Numbered from the stretch's first letter, positions 1 through 11,788 are shown. The stretch: DNA of 64,000 nucleotides from a bacterium (GCA_016124895.1 WGMU01000006.1:62001-126000); one strand, 5' to 3'. The notes: generated by a model from the sequence alone, not told the origin. Translations and numbers: made by a program.

Positions 1-806
1 AGGGGCACAGGCGACGTACCCGTTTCAATCGAACGAACAATTGCTCGCAGCAGGTTGCGGTAGGCAAACCGCGTCGACACAGGACCAGACGCGACGCCGT
101 GCTCGCAGAAGGCCGTGAATCCGTAGGCCGTCGATCCGGTGCGCGCGCCGCGGACCGTACCGAGCCTCCCGTCAGCCCAGCGGCCAGTGACGACTTCTGC
201 TCCCTCGTTGCTGATCGCCGAGACGCTTTCGCAGTCCGGACCCAGCAGCTCGAACAGCAGCTCGACGCAATGAATTCCGTAATGGAACAGACCAGGGTTT
301 TTCTCCGCTCGCTTTGCCGGTCCGTACGTGATCACTCCGTGCAGATCGCCCCAGTTGGGACTGCTCTGAAAGTCGAGCACGTCCTGCGAGAACCTCATTC
401 CCGACGAACTGAAACACAGTGCGTCGTGTTCGGCGGCAAGCTTCGCGATGGTCTCCGCATCGGCGACCGAACACGCGAACGGCTTGTCGACGAACGTTGG
501 CAGTCCGGCTTCGAGGAACGGCCGGGCGCGTTCAAGATGCGCCGCTCCGCACAGCGAGAGGACGAGGGCAACGTCGACCTTTCCGATGAGATCGGATGGT
601 TCGGCGACGAACGGAATCTCGAGCTGCTGCAGTTCCGCACGGAAACCGGGAATTCGTTCGGGAGCCATCATCGACTCGCCGCACCAGACGGCTTCAACGC
701 GCGCACCATCAACGAACTGCTCGCGATCGACGCCCGCCTGATTGAGACGGCGCGCGAACTCGACGCAGTGCGACGAATCACAGTCGACAAGGCCGACGCG
801 CAACAT
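1..806 (-). CDS. Gfo/Idh/MocA family oxidoreductase (C-terminus beyond the window)
   Basis: The reverse strand is open from an ATG at 806 to the window edge, about 268 codons without a stop. The N-terminus (MLRVGLVDCDSSHCVEFARR) fits a Rossmann fold that binds NAD(P). Further in, VDVALVLSLCGAAHLERARP is followed by GLPTFVDKPFACSVADA, which matches the EKP-type motif of the family (here DKP), and then FHYGIHCVELLFELLGP. Members are mostly cytosolic or Tat-exported sugar or inositol dehydrogenases. No signal peptide is visible here, so a cytosolic protein is likely. The substrate cannot be read from the sequence. The gene is truncated by the window and runs away from ligA, with about 530 bp between the two divergent starts. 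Confidence 0.85.
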   Translation of the reverse strand, partial: MLRVGLVDCDSSHCVEFARRLNQAGVDREQFVDGARVEAVWCGESMMAPERIPGFRAELQQLEIPFVAEPSDLIGKVDVALVLSLCGAAHLERARPFLEAGLPTFVDKPFACSVADAETIAKLAAEHDALCFSSSGMRFSQDVLDFQSSPNWGDLHGVITYGPAKRAEKNPGLFHYGIHCVELLFELLGPDCESVSAISNEGAEVVTGRWADGRLGTVRGARTGSTAYGFTAFCEHGVASGPVSTRFAYRNLLRAIVRSIETGTSPVP

Positions 807-3343
<2,537 letters not shown>

Positions 3344-3378
3344 CGTTTCGGCGCCGATGCGGATCCTGAAACAGCGAT

Positions 3379-3450
3379 GTAGGGTGCGTAGAGCGCAGCG
3401 GAACGCACCAGAATTGAGCGGTGCGTTCCGCTGCGCTCTACGCACCCTAC
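3379..3450. repeat. Perfect 31-bp inverted repeat (GTAGGGTGCGTAGAGCGC type)
   Basis: Arms at 3379-3409 and 3420-3450 are perfect reverse complements over 31 bp, with a 10-nt loop. The repeat begins with GTAGGGTGCGTAGAGCGCAG. It lies 36 bp after the ligA stop and could fold in RNA as a strong hairpin, but no U-tract follows. I read it as a dispersed mobile palindrome that may also serve as a transcript end. Confidence 0.85.
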
Positions 3451-3476
3451 AGATCTGATGCGAATTCCGACGCGGG

Positions 3477-3537
3477 TTTTGAACAGGAGAAAACGGAGTT
3501 CACAGAGACTCTGTTCTCTCTGTTTCCTTCTGTTCAA
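3477..3537. repeat. Inverted repeat of the GAACAGGAGAAAAC family
   Basis: The left arm starting at 3477 (TTTTGAACAGGAGAAAACGG) pairs imperfectly with the right arm at 3518-3537 (CTCTGTTTCCTTCTGTTCAA). Related copies occur at 34431-34515 (full) and 32981-33010 (half), so this is a dispersed family within the window. Confidence 0.75.
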
Positions 3538-3652
3538 GATATCCCTGCGGATCGCCATGCCGTTTCACAGTGAGCATGATTGAGCGGAACGAGCATGGTC
3601 CTCTGCCGGCATTTCTGATTGGTCTATCGAGGTCTGACAAGTCGGTGAAGCG

Positions 3653-6184
3653 ATGATGTTTTCCTTTTCTGATCACGCAATTCGACGATCGCTTTTCGGC
3701 TTCGCAGCACTGGCTGTCTGTGTCTCGAATTCTGTGGTGACGTCTCGCGCGGCTGACGAGGCAGAGGTTGAGTCGTCGGATGCGGCTGCTGTGACATTCT
3801 TCGAAGCGAAGATTCGGCCGGTGCTCGTGCAGCATTGCTACAAGTGCCACTCGGCATCGGCGGGGATGTCGGAAGGCAGTCTCCTGGTGGATTCCCGCGA
3901 CGGGCTACGGACGGGTGGTGATCGCGGACCGGCGGTGGTACCGGGGAAGCCGGACGAGAGTCTGCTGCTGCAGGCGATCAAACATGCGGATTCGGATCTG
4001 CGGATGCCGCCGAAGCGTGAACGGCTGCCGGATTCCGTTATCCGTGATTTTGAAACCTGGATCCGGCGCGGTGCCGTTGATCCTCGCACCGAGACGGCGA
4101 ACGCGGGACCAAAGCCACCGGTTGATTACGAGACCGGGCGCCGGCACTGGGCGCTACAGAAACCAGTCCGGCATCCGGCTCCGAAAGTGAAACGCGGCGA
4201 ATGGCCGCTCAGTGACGTGGATCGGTTTGTGCTGGCGAAGCTCGAAACCGAAAGGCTCACGCCGACGCCTGATGCCAAACCGGCCACGCTGCTGCGGCGG
4301 CTGTACTTTGATCTGGCTGGGCTGCCGCCGTCACCCGCGGAGCTGTCCGCGTTTCTGCAGAAGATCGAATCGGACGGAGTCGATGCCGCGCTATCAGCCG
4401 AAGTTGATCGACTGCTCGCCTCGCAAAAGTTTGGTGAGCGCTGGGGGCGGCACTGGCTCGACGTGGCCCGGTTTGCGGAATCGAGCGGCAAGGAAGCGAA
4501 CATCTCGTTTCCGTACGCCTGGCGGTATCGCGATTACGTGATCGACTGCTTCAACGACGACGTGCCGTTTGATCGGTTCATCACCGAGCAGATTGCCGGC
4601 GACCTGCTGCCGTATGACAGTCCGCAGGAACGGGCTCGGCTACTGATCGCGACGGGGTTTCTGGCCGTCGGTGCGAAGAACCTCGACGAAGGGAATGGCT
4701 TTCAGTTTCTGGCCGACGTAATCGATGAACAGATCGACGCGGTGTCGCGGTCCGTCCTGGCAAACTCGATCGCCTGCGCCCGCTGCCACGATCACAAGTT
4801 CGACCCGTTCACGATGCGTGACTATTACGCGCTGGCGGGCGTCTTTGTCAGCACGCAGACGTTCTTCGGAACGGCGGTCTCACCGGCGAATCGAGTTGGT
4901 GGCGATCCATTGCCACTGCCAGCCGACGCTGGTCAGCCAGTTCTGCACCAGGGGATTTCCGCCGAGCAGGTCCAGAAGCTGAAGGACGAACTGGCGGCTC
5001 TTAAAAAAGAAGAAGCCGATGGACGCGCGGCCGTTTTCAAGGCGATCAAAGAAGGCCGCGATCCCGAGGGCATTTTCACGCTGCGGGATGCGTTGCGAAT
5101 CTTCTGGCGGAGCGGCGCGATTGAAGGCCAGCTTGAGAAGGTCAGCGAGACTGGTGAGCCGTTGCAACTGACGATGGGCGTTCTCGACCGCGAAAAACCG
5201 ATCGACGCCCCGCTGCTCGACCGTGGTGATATCCACAAAGCCGGGGACAAGGTGCCGCGCACGTTTCCCGGCGTGCTCGAACTCGACTGCGAATCTCCGC
5301 CGCCGGATCACAGCGGCCGGTTGCAGTTTGCTCGCTGGCTGACGCATCCCGATCAGCCGCTGACGGCCCGCGTCATGGCCAACCGAGTCTGGCATGACCT
5401 GTTCGGTGCCGGTCTCGTGAGCACGGTCGACAACTTCGGCATGACCGGCGAACCGCCGTCGCATCCGGAACTGCTCGACAACCTGGCCGTGCGGTTCGTC
5501 GAAGATGGATGGTCGGTCAAGTCGCTCGTTCGGTCGCTCGTGCTGACGCGGACGTACCGACAGGCATCAACGTTCAACAAGGCAGCCTTCGAGCACGATC
5601 CAGATAACCGGCTGTTGTGGCGGATGCCGAAACGGCGGCTCGATGCTGAACTGATCCGCGATGCCATGCTCGCTGTGGCCGGCGATCTGGATCTGTCCCG
5701 ACCGGTCGGATCGCTCGTTGGTAATGTGATCGGCGACGGACCGATTTCACTGATCGGACTGAATCCGAAGGTTCCGGCTGACCTCGACGGTTCGCGGCAT
5801 CGCTCGGTCTATCTGCCAGTGCTGCGTGACCGCCTGCCGGACGTGCTCGACCTGTTTGACTTTGCGGAACCGAGCCTCGTCACCGGAGCCCGTGAAACAA
5901 CGAACGTCCCGGTGCAGGCGCTCTATCTGATGAACAGCCCGTTTGTGCGCGAGCGAGCCGAGTCGCTGGCGCGGCGTCTGCAGAGCGAAACCGACAACGC
6001 CGACGAACAGATTCGCCGCGCGTTCCTGCTGTGTTTCAGCCGCGAACCGGACACTGACGAGTTCACACTGGCCCGCGAATTTCTGGCGAGCGATTCTGAT
6101 CCGACCAGTGAAGAGTCAACAAACCAACTCGCCAGCTTCTGCCAGAGCCTGATGGCAACGGCGGAGTTCCGGCACGCGGATTGA
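3653..6184 (+). CDS. PSCyt1/DUF1549/DUF1553 secreted cytochrome-type protein
   Basis: The 843-residue protein has an N-terminal signal peptide (hydrophobic FGFAALAVCVS, cleavage near SRAAD). A planctomycete cytochrome-c domain PSCyt1 follows, with haem motif CYKCH (residues 62-66). Next come DUF1549/PSCyt2, with SQKFGERWGRHWLDVARFAE and a second CARCH motif near residue 377 (CARCHDHKFDPF), and DUF1553/PSD1 at the C-terminus (RVMANRVWHDLFG, FDFAEPSLVTGARETTNVPV). The family is nearly confined to Planctomycetota and its allies. It is exported and probably binds haem; its biochemical role is unproven. The stop overlaps the upstream region of the next gene, a DUF1501 partner, which is the usual pairing. 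Confidence 0.95.
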   Translation: MMFSFSDHAIRRSLFGFAALAVCVSNSVVTSRAADEAEVESSDAAAVTFFEAKIRPVLVQHCYKCHSASAGMSEGSLLVDSRDGLRTGGDRGPAVVPGKPDESLLLQAIKHADSDLRMPPKRERLPDSVIRDFETWIRRGAVDPRTETANAGPKPPVDYETGRRHWALQKPVRHPAPKVKRGEWPLSDVDRFVLAKLETERLTPTPDAKPATLLRRLYFDLAGLPPSPAELSAFLQKIESDGVDAALSAEVDRLLASQKFGERWGRHWLDVARFAESSGKEANISFPYAWRYRDYVIDCFNDDVPFDRFITEQIAGDLLPYDSPQERARLLIATGFLAVGAKNLDEGNGFQFLADVIDEQIDAVSRSVLANSIACARCHDHKFDPFTMRDYYALAGVFVSTQTFFGTAVSPANRVGGDPLPLPADAGQPVLHQGISAEQVQKLKDELAALKKEEADGRAAVFKAIKEGRDPEGIFTLRDALRIFWRSGAIEGQLEKVSETGEPLQLTMGVLDREKPIDAPLLDRGDIHKAGDKVPRTFPGVLELDCESPPPDHSGRLQFARWLTHPDQPLTARVMANRVWHDLFGAGLVSTVDNFGMTGEPPSHPELLDNLAVRFVEDGWSVKSLVRSLVLTRTYRQASTFNKAAFEHDPDNRLLWRMPKRRLDAELIRDAMLAVAGDLDLSRPVGSLVGNVIGDGPISLIGLNPKVPADLDGSRHRSVYLPVLRDRLPDVLDLFDFAEPSLVTGARETTNVPVQALYLMNSPFVRERAESLARRLQSETDNADEQIRRAFLLCFSREPDTDEFTLAREFLASDSDPTSEESTNQLASFCQSLMATAEFRHAD

Positions 6185-6198
6185 AACAGGATTGTCTC

Positions 6199-7620
6199 AT
6201 GCACCGACGACAAGCTCTCAAATCTCTGGCCTCCGGGTTCGGCTACCTTGCGTTCGCGAGTCTGGCTCACGAAGCGGCGGCGCGGGATGCGTCGTCGGCA
6301 GGGCAGGCAGACGTGCTGGCTCAGCAGGCAACGCACTTTGCTCCGCGTGCAAAGCGGGTCGTGTTTCTCTGTATGAACGGAGGCCCTTCGCACGTTGACC
6401 TGCTGGATTACAAGCCGGAACTCAACAGCCGGACCGGCAAGCCACTCAACAGCGACAACAAGGTCGGTGGTCCCAAGCTGCTTGGGTCGCCGTTCCAGTT
6501 CGCTCAGCATGGAGAATCCGGCTTGTGGCTTTCGGAGGTGATGCCGGAACTCGCGAAGCACGCTGACGACCTGTGCGTAATCCGCAGCATGTACACCGAC
6601 GTGCCGAATCACTCGCCGGCCTTCCTGCAGATGCACACCGGCAGTTTTCTGTTTGTTCGCCCGTCCGTGGGAGCGTGGGCACTCTACGGCCTGGGGACGG
6701 AGAACCAGAACCTGCCGGGGTTTATCACGCTGAATCCGCCGTCGGACAATGGCGGTGCGCGGAATTATGGCAGCGGATTTCTACCGGCCGTCTGCCAGGG
6801 CACGCGCATTGGAGGCAACCGGATTCCAGACTTCTACGCCGCGCTGCTGGGCAAGGACGAAGAGCCCGGTCCGCCGCTGAAGAACGTCGAAAACTCATTC
6901 CTGTCGCGTACCGAGCAGCGGCAGCAACTCGACCTGATCCGCAGCCTCAACGCGCACAAACTCGAACGCGACGTCTATCACCCGGAGATCGAAGGCGCGA
7001 TCGAGTCGTTCGAGCTGGCCTTCCGGATGCAGACGGAAGTGCCCGACGTGCTCGATGTTTCGTCTGAAACTGAAGCGACGCGAACGCTGTACGGGATCGG
7101 CTCTGGCCTGCCGAGTGACCGCTTCGGTCGGCAGTGCCTGATGGCGCGGCGACTGATCGAAGCCGGTGTCCGCTTCGTTGAGCTGACGGCTCCGACAAGC
7201 TGGGATCACCACTTCCTGCTGCAGGATCAGATGACGAAGAGCTGCGCGATTGCCGATCAGCCGGTCGCCGGTCTGCTGGCGGATCTCAACCAGCGCGGGT
7301 TGCTCAACGATACTTTGGTGATCTGGGCGGGCGAGTTCGGCCGGACGCCGTACGGCCAGAGTGGCTCGGGCCGCGACCACAACAACAAGGGCTATTCGAT
7401 CTGGATGGCTGGCGGCGGCGTCAAAGGCGGACTGGCGTACGGTTCGACGGACGAAATCGGCTATCAGGCCATCGAGAACCCGGTCCACATTCACGACTGG
7501 CACGCAACGATCCTGCACCTGCTGGGGCTCGATCACGAACGGCTGACGTTTAATTACGGCGGCCGCAACTTCCGGCTGACCGACGTGCATGGCCGCGTTG
7601 TCCAGGGAATCCTGGCGTAA
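6199..7620 (+). CDS. DUF1501 domain-containing exported protein
   Basis: This sulfatase-fold DUF1501 family protein starts at the ATG at 6199 (MHRRQALKSLASGFGYLAFA), a typical Tat-like or Sec leader. A TTG at 6181 would add six residues and overlap the upstream stop, so I prefer 6199. Family motifs are present: FLCMNGGPSHVDLLDYKPEL near the N-terminus, FGRQCLMARRLIEAGVRFVE in the middle, and WAGEFGRTPYGQSGSGRDHN with HIHDWHATILHLLGLDHERL at the end. It is translationally close-coupled to the PSCyt1 gene (14-nt gap). The two are thought to work together outside the cytoplasm on an unknown substrate. Confidence 0.93.
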   Translation: MHRRQALKSLASGFGYLAFASLAHEAAARDASSAGQADVLAQQATHFAPRAKRVVFLCMNGGPSHVDLLDYKPELNSRTGKPLNSDNKVGGPKLLGSPFQFAQHGESGLWLSEVMPELAKHADDLCVIRSMYTDVPNHSPAFLQMHTGSFLFVRPSVGAWALYGLGTENQNLPGFITLNPPSDNGGARNYGSGFLPAVCQGTRIGGNRIPDFYAALLGKDEEPGPPLKNVENSFLSRTEQRQQLDLIRSLNAHKLERDVYHPEIEGAIESFELAFRMQTEVPDVLDVSSETEATRTLYGIGSGLPSDRFGRQCLMARRLIEAGVRFVELTAPTSWDHHFLLQDQMTKSCAIADQPVAGLLADLNQRGLLNDTLVIWAGEFGRTPYGQSGSGRDHNNKGYSIWMAGGGVKGGLAYGSTDEIGYQAIENPVHIHDWHATILHLLGLDHERLTFNYGGRNFRLTDVHGRVVQGILA

Positions 7621-7668
7621 GCGATTCAGGTCGCGCGTCTCCGCGAGGCTGCAACGTGACGTACGCAT

Positions 7669-7702
7669 AAAAAACAGCGCTGCTTCGCTGGAAGCAGCGC
7701 TG
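7669..7702 (-). terminator. Intrinsic terminator for the minus-strand lipoprotein gene
   Basis: A perfect 12-bp stem (CAGCGCTGCTTC at 7675-7686 with GAAGCAGCGCTG at 7691-7702) has a 4-nt loop. Read on the minus strand it is followed by six Ts (plus-strand A-run 7669-7674). It sits between two convergent genes, 32 bp past the lipoprotein stop. Confidence 0.85.
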
Positions 7703-7733
7703 GACAATGTCAGTTGGCGTCGAAGCAGGCGAC

Positions 7734-8855
7734 TCAGCGCTTTTTCGCATCGCGGATCGTCAGCTCAGCAACCTTCCAGTCCTTGCCCTCTTTTTTCACG
7801 AGGATCGTGATCATGGTTTCGCCCGACTTGAGCACGATCTGCCGGCCACCGCGAGCATTGCGGGGTTGCCCGGCCAGTTGCGGCTGAGCGAACGACTGCT
7901 TCAACTCAGCCTTCTCCTCGTCAGTCAGCTTACCCGCGGCGATCTTCTGCAGCTCGCCGCGAGCGCGACTCGACACGTAACTGGCCATGTCCTCGTACTT
8001 ACCCCGCATCAACCCCATGACCAGATGGTAAGCCGGAAACTCGGGAGCGTCGGCAGGTGGAGCAGCCGCGCCGCCTCCACCCGGTCCACCTCCCGAACCA
8101 GCAAGCTCGGCGCCCGTGCCAGGCTCGCCAGCAGGAGTCACTCCTGGCTGACCGAAGCTGGCCGGATTCGCCGCCGCTGCTGGGTCGCTACTGCCGCCTG
8201 GAACTCCCGGCGCGCCAGGGGCCTGACCGTAATTGGCGGCCAGTGTCGGATCGCTGGAGGTTCCGGGTGCGGCACTCGTGCCAGGGTAGCTCCCTGGTGC
8301 CTGACCGTAATTGGCGGCCAGTGTCGGATCACTGGAAGTTCCGGGTGTGGCACTCGTACCGGGGTAGCTCCCTGGCCCCTGACCGTAGTTCGCTGCCAGA
8401 GTCGGATCACTGGAGGTTCCAGTTGCGACACTCGAACCAGGATCGCTTCCGGGTGCCTGACCGTAATTCGCGGCCATTGTCGGGTCGGAGCCGCTCGTCG
8501 TTGCGTCAGCCGATGAATCAGATCCGGAGTTCCCGGTGCCCGCACCGTAGGCCGCCGCCATTGCTGCCGGGTCGGTGGTTGCGGAACTCGAACTGTCGGG
8601 TGCTGACCCGGAGTCTGGATCCACTTCCGGCATCGTGCCCATCATCGCCGGATCCATTCCACTGGCCGCGCCCGCAGAACTGGCTGGTGCTCCAGTGGCT
8701 GCCGTTCCCGACGCGGCAGTTTGAGCGCCGCTGGAATCCGCGGCGCTGTCGCTGCAGCCCGTGGCGGACAGGCTCAGCAGTAGAGCGGCGGCGATTGGAC
8801 CGGCAGCCGAGTAAACGGCGACAGATCGAGCCAGGTGGCGGATGATAGTCAGCAT
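7734..8855 (-). CDS. Putative lipoprotein with 26-residue tandem repeats
   Basis: No known family was recognised. The start chosen is the ATG at 8855 (MLTIIRHLARSV), with an AGGAGA ribosome-binding site about 9 nt upstream; a frame opening at 8909 lacks one. A hydrophobic stretch followed by LSATGC is a lipobox, so it is probably a lipid-anchored envelope protein. The middle is Ser/Pro/Gly/Ala-rich and low in complexity, including a 26-residue repeat with core SSDPTLAANYGQ (DNA period 78 bp). The last ~90 residues look globular and charged (YHLVMGLMRGKYEDMASYVS, TMITILVKKEGKDWKVAEL) and could be a small folded domain. It stands alone, with an intrinsic terminator downstream. Confidence 0.8.
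   Translation of the reverse strand: MLTIIRHLARSVAVYSAAGPIAAALLLSLSATGCSDSAADSSGAQTAASGTAATGAPASSAGAASGMDPAMMGTMPEVDPDSGSAPDSSSSATTDPAAMAAAYGAGTGNSGSDSSADATTSGSDPTMAANYGQAPGSDPGSSVATGTSSDPTLAANYGQGPGSYPGTSATPGTSSDPTLAANYGQAPGSYPGTSAAPGTSSDPTLAANYGQAPGAPGVPGGSSDPAAAANPASFGQPGVTPAGEPGTGAELAGSGGGPGGGGAAAPPADAPEFPAYHLVMGLMRGKYEDMASYVSSRARGELQKIAAGKLTDEEKAELKQSFAQPQLAGQPRNARGGRQIVLKSGETMITILVKKEGKDWKVAELTIRDAKKR
8223..8490 (-). repeat. 78-bp tandem repeats inside the lipoprotein gene
   Basis: Repeat units begin at 8223, 8301, 8379 and 8457 (plus-strand motif CTGACCGTA), giving an exact 78-bp period with three full units and one partial unit. Each encodes 26 residues with the core DPTLAANYGQ. The period is a multiple of three, so unit number can change without breaking the frame. 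Confidence 0.9.
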
Positions 8856-9082
8856 GGACGCGGTCTCCTGATTCTGGACCGGAAGGGCGCTGAGTTGACC
8901 GGCAGGCAACCGGCCGAGCGGAATTTCGCCGCCTGTGTTCCCAGCCTGTGCAGCGAACGAATCCGGGCAGCCTACCCGCGAAATCTTCTGATGTCACCCG
9001 GAGTTGATGGTTTCCGCCCGAACGTCAATAGTTCCGCGCCAATTGCCTGCCCCACCGCCGTTGCCATCAAGCCGAATGATCG

Positions 9083-9793
9083 ATGACTGCCTTCGACCGG
9101 ATTTCCGCCAATCTCGACCGCGTCCGCTCCGGAATCGCCGCGGCGTGCGCACGCTCTGGACGCAGCGTCGACGAAGTCCGACTGGTCGCCGTGACGAAAT
9201 ACGCGCAGCTCGACTGGGTCCGCGATCTCATTTCGCTGGGGCAGACAACGCTGGGCGAAAGCCGTCCACACCAACTCGCCAGCCGGGCCGACGAACTCGC
9301 CGCGGAACCAGGCATCCCGGTCGAATGGCACATGATCGGACATCTGCAGCGCAACAAGGTGGATCTGGTCCTGCCGATCGCCGCGCTGATTCACTCGGTC
9401 GACAGCCTGCGTCTGGCGCAACGGATCAGCACCGTTGCCGTGACACGTGAGAAGCCAGCGGCGGTGCTGATTGAAGTGAATGTTTCCGGCGAGGATTCAA
9501 AAGACGGATTCGCTCCCGACGAGTTACGCACGGCCTGGGGCGAACTTGCTGGCCTGAGCGGTCTCGACATCCGCGGACTGATGACGATGGCGCCGCGCGT
9601 CGACGAGCCAGCCCAGGCACGACCGTACTTTGCCCGGCTGAGAGCACTCCGTGACGAACTGACAGCTTGCTCAGATAGACGCATTGACCTGGCAGAACTG
9701 TCGATGGGCATGAGCGGCGATTACGAAGCAGCGATCGAAGAAGGCGCGACGCTCGTCCGCGTCGGCAGTTCGCTGTTCGAGGGACTGTCCTGA
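9083..9793 (+). CDS. YggS/PLPBP-family pyridoxal-phosphate homeostasis protein
   Basis: The 236-residue single-domain TIM-barrel protein resembles the N-terminal part of alanine racemase. Lys-39 in LVAVTKY is the expected PLP-binding lysine. The motif HMIGHLQRNKVDLVLP matches the family signature, and MGMSGDYEAAIEEGATLVRV at the end matches the phosphate-binding MGMS(x)D signature. The protein has no known catalytic activity. It binds PLP in the cytosol and buffers vitamin B6 and amino-acid pools. It is an isolated gene in a region of single-gene units. Confidence 0.95.
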   Translation: MTAFDRISANLDRVRSGIAAACARSGRSVDEVRLVAVTKYAQLDWVRDLISLGQTTLGESRPHQLASRADELAAEPGIPVEWHMIGHLQRNKVDLVLPIAALIHSVDSLRLAQRISTVAVTREKPAAVLIEVNVSGEDSKDGFAPDELRTAWGELAGLSGLDIRGLMTMAPRVDEPAQARPYFARLRALRDELTACSDRRIDLAELSMGMSGDYEAAIEEGATLVRVGSSLFEGLS

Positions 9794-9839
9794 GTAATCA
9801 GTCGCCAGCCGACTCTTCTTACCATTTGGCGACTCAACT

Positions 9840-9869
9840 CGATTAACGCCCGGCCGCAGGCGTTAATCG
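9840..9869. repeat. Short palindrome of the TTAACGCC-CAGCCGCA family
   Basis: An 11-bp perfect stem (9840-9850 with 9859-9869) encloses GGCCGCA. The sequence resembles the outer ends of larger elements at 45082-45181 and 59852-59926, which share TTAAC ends and a CAGCCGCA core. It lies between the PLP-protein gene and the ABC-F gene and could also work as a hairpin terminator, but there is no T-tract. Confidence 0.6.
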
Positions 9870-9925
9870 AACGAGCGACTGAAACTGGAACGAGCTGATC
9901 CGTTTTCTGAATCGAGTATCCCCTG

Positions 9926-11788
9926 ATGGCCCTGTTGAGTCTGCGAAATTTGTCGTTTACCTGGAGCGGCCCGCCGCTGCTCGATCACGCCACGATCGAA
10001 ATCGAACGCGGCGAGCGGATCGGTCTGCTGGGCCGCAACGGAGCCGGCAAGTCGACGCTGATGAAGATCATTGTCGGCGAGGTCAAGCCGGACGACGGCA
10101 CGGTGCAGCTTGCCGCTGACGCAAAAATCGCGCGGCTGATCCAGGAAGTTCCTGATGACGAAACTCGCAGCCGATCCGTCGCGGAGATCGTTCGCGAAGG
10201 TTACGTCCAGGAAGAGGCGACGGCGGACGAGGGGCACTCACACGACAACTGGAAAGCCGAGCACGCGGTCGAACGCACCCTCTCCCGAATGAAGCTCGAC
10301 GGTGACGCCGTGTTTTCGACGCTCTCCTCCGGGATGAAACGTCGCGCGCTGCTGGCGCAGGCTCTGGTGATGGAACCAGACATTCTGCTGCTCGATGAAC
10401 CGACCAACCATCTCGACATCGACTCGATCCTGTGGCTGGAAGGCTTTCTCCGCAAGTTCGATGGCACACTGATTTTCGTCACGCACGACCGAACGTTTCT
10501 GCAGGCGCTGGCGACGCGGATCATCGAGATCGATCGCGGCCGGCTGTTCGACTGGACCTGCAATTACGAGACGTTTCTGCAACGTAAGCAGGACTTGCTC
10601 GACGCCGAAGAAAAGGCGAATGCCCATTTCGATCGCAAGCTAGCCGAAGAAGAAGTCTGGATTCGGCAGGGAATCAAGGCGCGACGGACGCGCAATGAAG
10701 GCCGCGTCCGAGCCCTCAAGAGGATGCGCGAAGAGCGCCGCCAGCGGCGCGAGAAGATCGGCAACGTCCGGATGCAGGCGGTCGAAGCAGAACGTTCCGG
10801 GCAACTGGTCCTCGAAGCGAAGGACGTCGGCTTTTCGTACGGCGGCCGGCCGATTATCTCCGGCCTGTCGCTGCTGCTGACGCGCGGCGACCGGGTCGGA
10901 ATCATCGGCCCGAACGGAGCTGGCAAGTCGACCCTGCTCAAACTGCTGCTCGGCGAACTGCAGCCGACTTCGGGCACGCTGCGGCGCGGCACGAATCTGG
11001 AAGTCATCTATTTCGACCAGCTTCGCGAGCAGATCGAAGAAGAAAAGACCGTCGCCGAGAACGTTGGCGAAGGTCAGGATCATCTGCTGATCAACGGCCA
11101 GCGCAAGCACATTTACGGCTACCTGCAGGACTTCCTGTTTACACCCGAACGAGCCCGCCGGCCGGCGCGGTATCTCTCCGGCGGAGAGCGCAACCGCCTG
11201 CTGCTGGCGCGGATTTTCAAGCGGCCGTCGAACCTGATGGTCCTCGACGAACCGACGAATGATCTCGACGCGGAAACGCTTGAACTGCTCGAAGAACTTG
11301 TCGTCGGCTACTCGGGGACGCTGCTGCTGGTCAGCCACGACCGCGCATTCCTGAACAACGTCGTGACGAGTACGCTGGCCGTCGAAGGCGATGGCAGCGT
11401 CAAAGAATACGACGGCGGCTACGACGACTATGTCCGACAGAAGTCGCAGGCCGACGCCGCCGAACTGCAGGCGGCTGAAGCTGCGGCGGTTGCGCAACGC
11501 TCAGCAGACTCGTCCGCCGCGCCGCTCGACCAGCAGTCCCTGTCGACTCCCGCAATGTCTGCTGCGAAAAAGCTGAGCTGGAAGGAAGAACGCGAACTCG
11601 AAACGCTGCCGGAGAAGATCGAGCAGCTCGAACAGGAACAGTCCGACCTGCACGCCGCGATGGCCGACCCCTCCTTTTTCAGACAGGACAGCGACACGAT
11701 CGCCACAACAACGGCCCGTCTGGAAGCCCTCGCCACGGAACTCGAGACTGCCCTCGCCCGCTGGGAAGAACTCGAATCCCGCGCGTAG
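9926..11788 (+). CDS. ABC-F family ATP-binding protein (Uup-like)
   Basis: The 620-residue cytosolic protein has two ABC ATPase domains and no membrane segments. Domain 1 has Walker A LLGRNGAGKST, signature LSSGMKRR and Walker B LLLDEPTNHLD. Domain 2 has IIGPNGAGKST, LSGGERNR and LVLDEPTNDLD. A charged linker (residues ~245-285) separates them. The C-terminus from about residue 560 (EERELETLPEKIEQLEQEQS) is a coiled coil as in Uup, which binds DNA or ribosomes. ABC-F proteins act on the translating ribosome or, for Uup, also in transposon excision. The ATG at 9926 gives the normal N-terminus. Confidence 0.95.
   Translation: MALLSLRNLSFTWSGPPLLDHATIEIERGERIGLLGRNGAGKSTLMKIIVGEVKPDDGTVQLAADAKIARLIQEVPDDETRSRSVAEIVREGYVQEEATADEGHSHDNWKAEHAVERTLSRMKLDGDAVFSTLSSGMKRRALLAQALVMEPDILLLDEPTNHLDIDSILWLEGFLRKFDGTLIFVTHDRTFLQALATRIIEIDRGRLFDWTCNYETFLQRKQDLLDAEEKANAHFDRKLAEEEVWIRQGIKARRTRNEGRVRALKRMREERRQRREKIGNVRMQAVEAERSGQLVLEAKDVGFSYGGRPIISGLSLLLTRGDRVGIIGPNGAGKSTLLKLLLGELQPTSGTLRRGTNLEVIYFDQLREQIEEEKTVAENVGEGQDHLLINGQRKHIYGYLQDFLFTPERARRPARYLSGGERNRLLLARIFKRPSNLMVLDEPTNDLDAETLELLEELVVGYSGTLLLVSHDRAFLNNVVTSTLAVEGDGSVKEYDGGYDDYVRQKSQADAAELQAAEAAAVAQRSADSSAAPLDQQSLSTPAMSAAKKLSWKEERELETLPEKIEQLEQEQSDLHAAMADPSFFRQDSDTIATTTARLEALATELETALARWEELESRA

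Larger units (their letters stand above)
3344..3652. other. Intergenic region with two different palindromes
   Basis: No gene is supported in these 309 bases. The stretch holds two adjacent inverted-repeat elements of different families (3379-3450 and 3477-3537). The PSCyt1 gene begins about 115 bp after the second one. Confidence 0.6.

Noticed and set aside
8223-8490. CRISPR-like array
   Set aside because: The regular 78-bp repeat is coding sequence with no unique spacers. It encodes a 26-residue tandem repeat in a lipoprotein.
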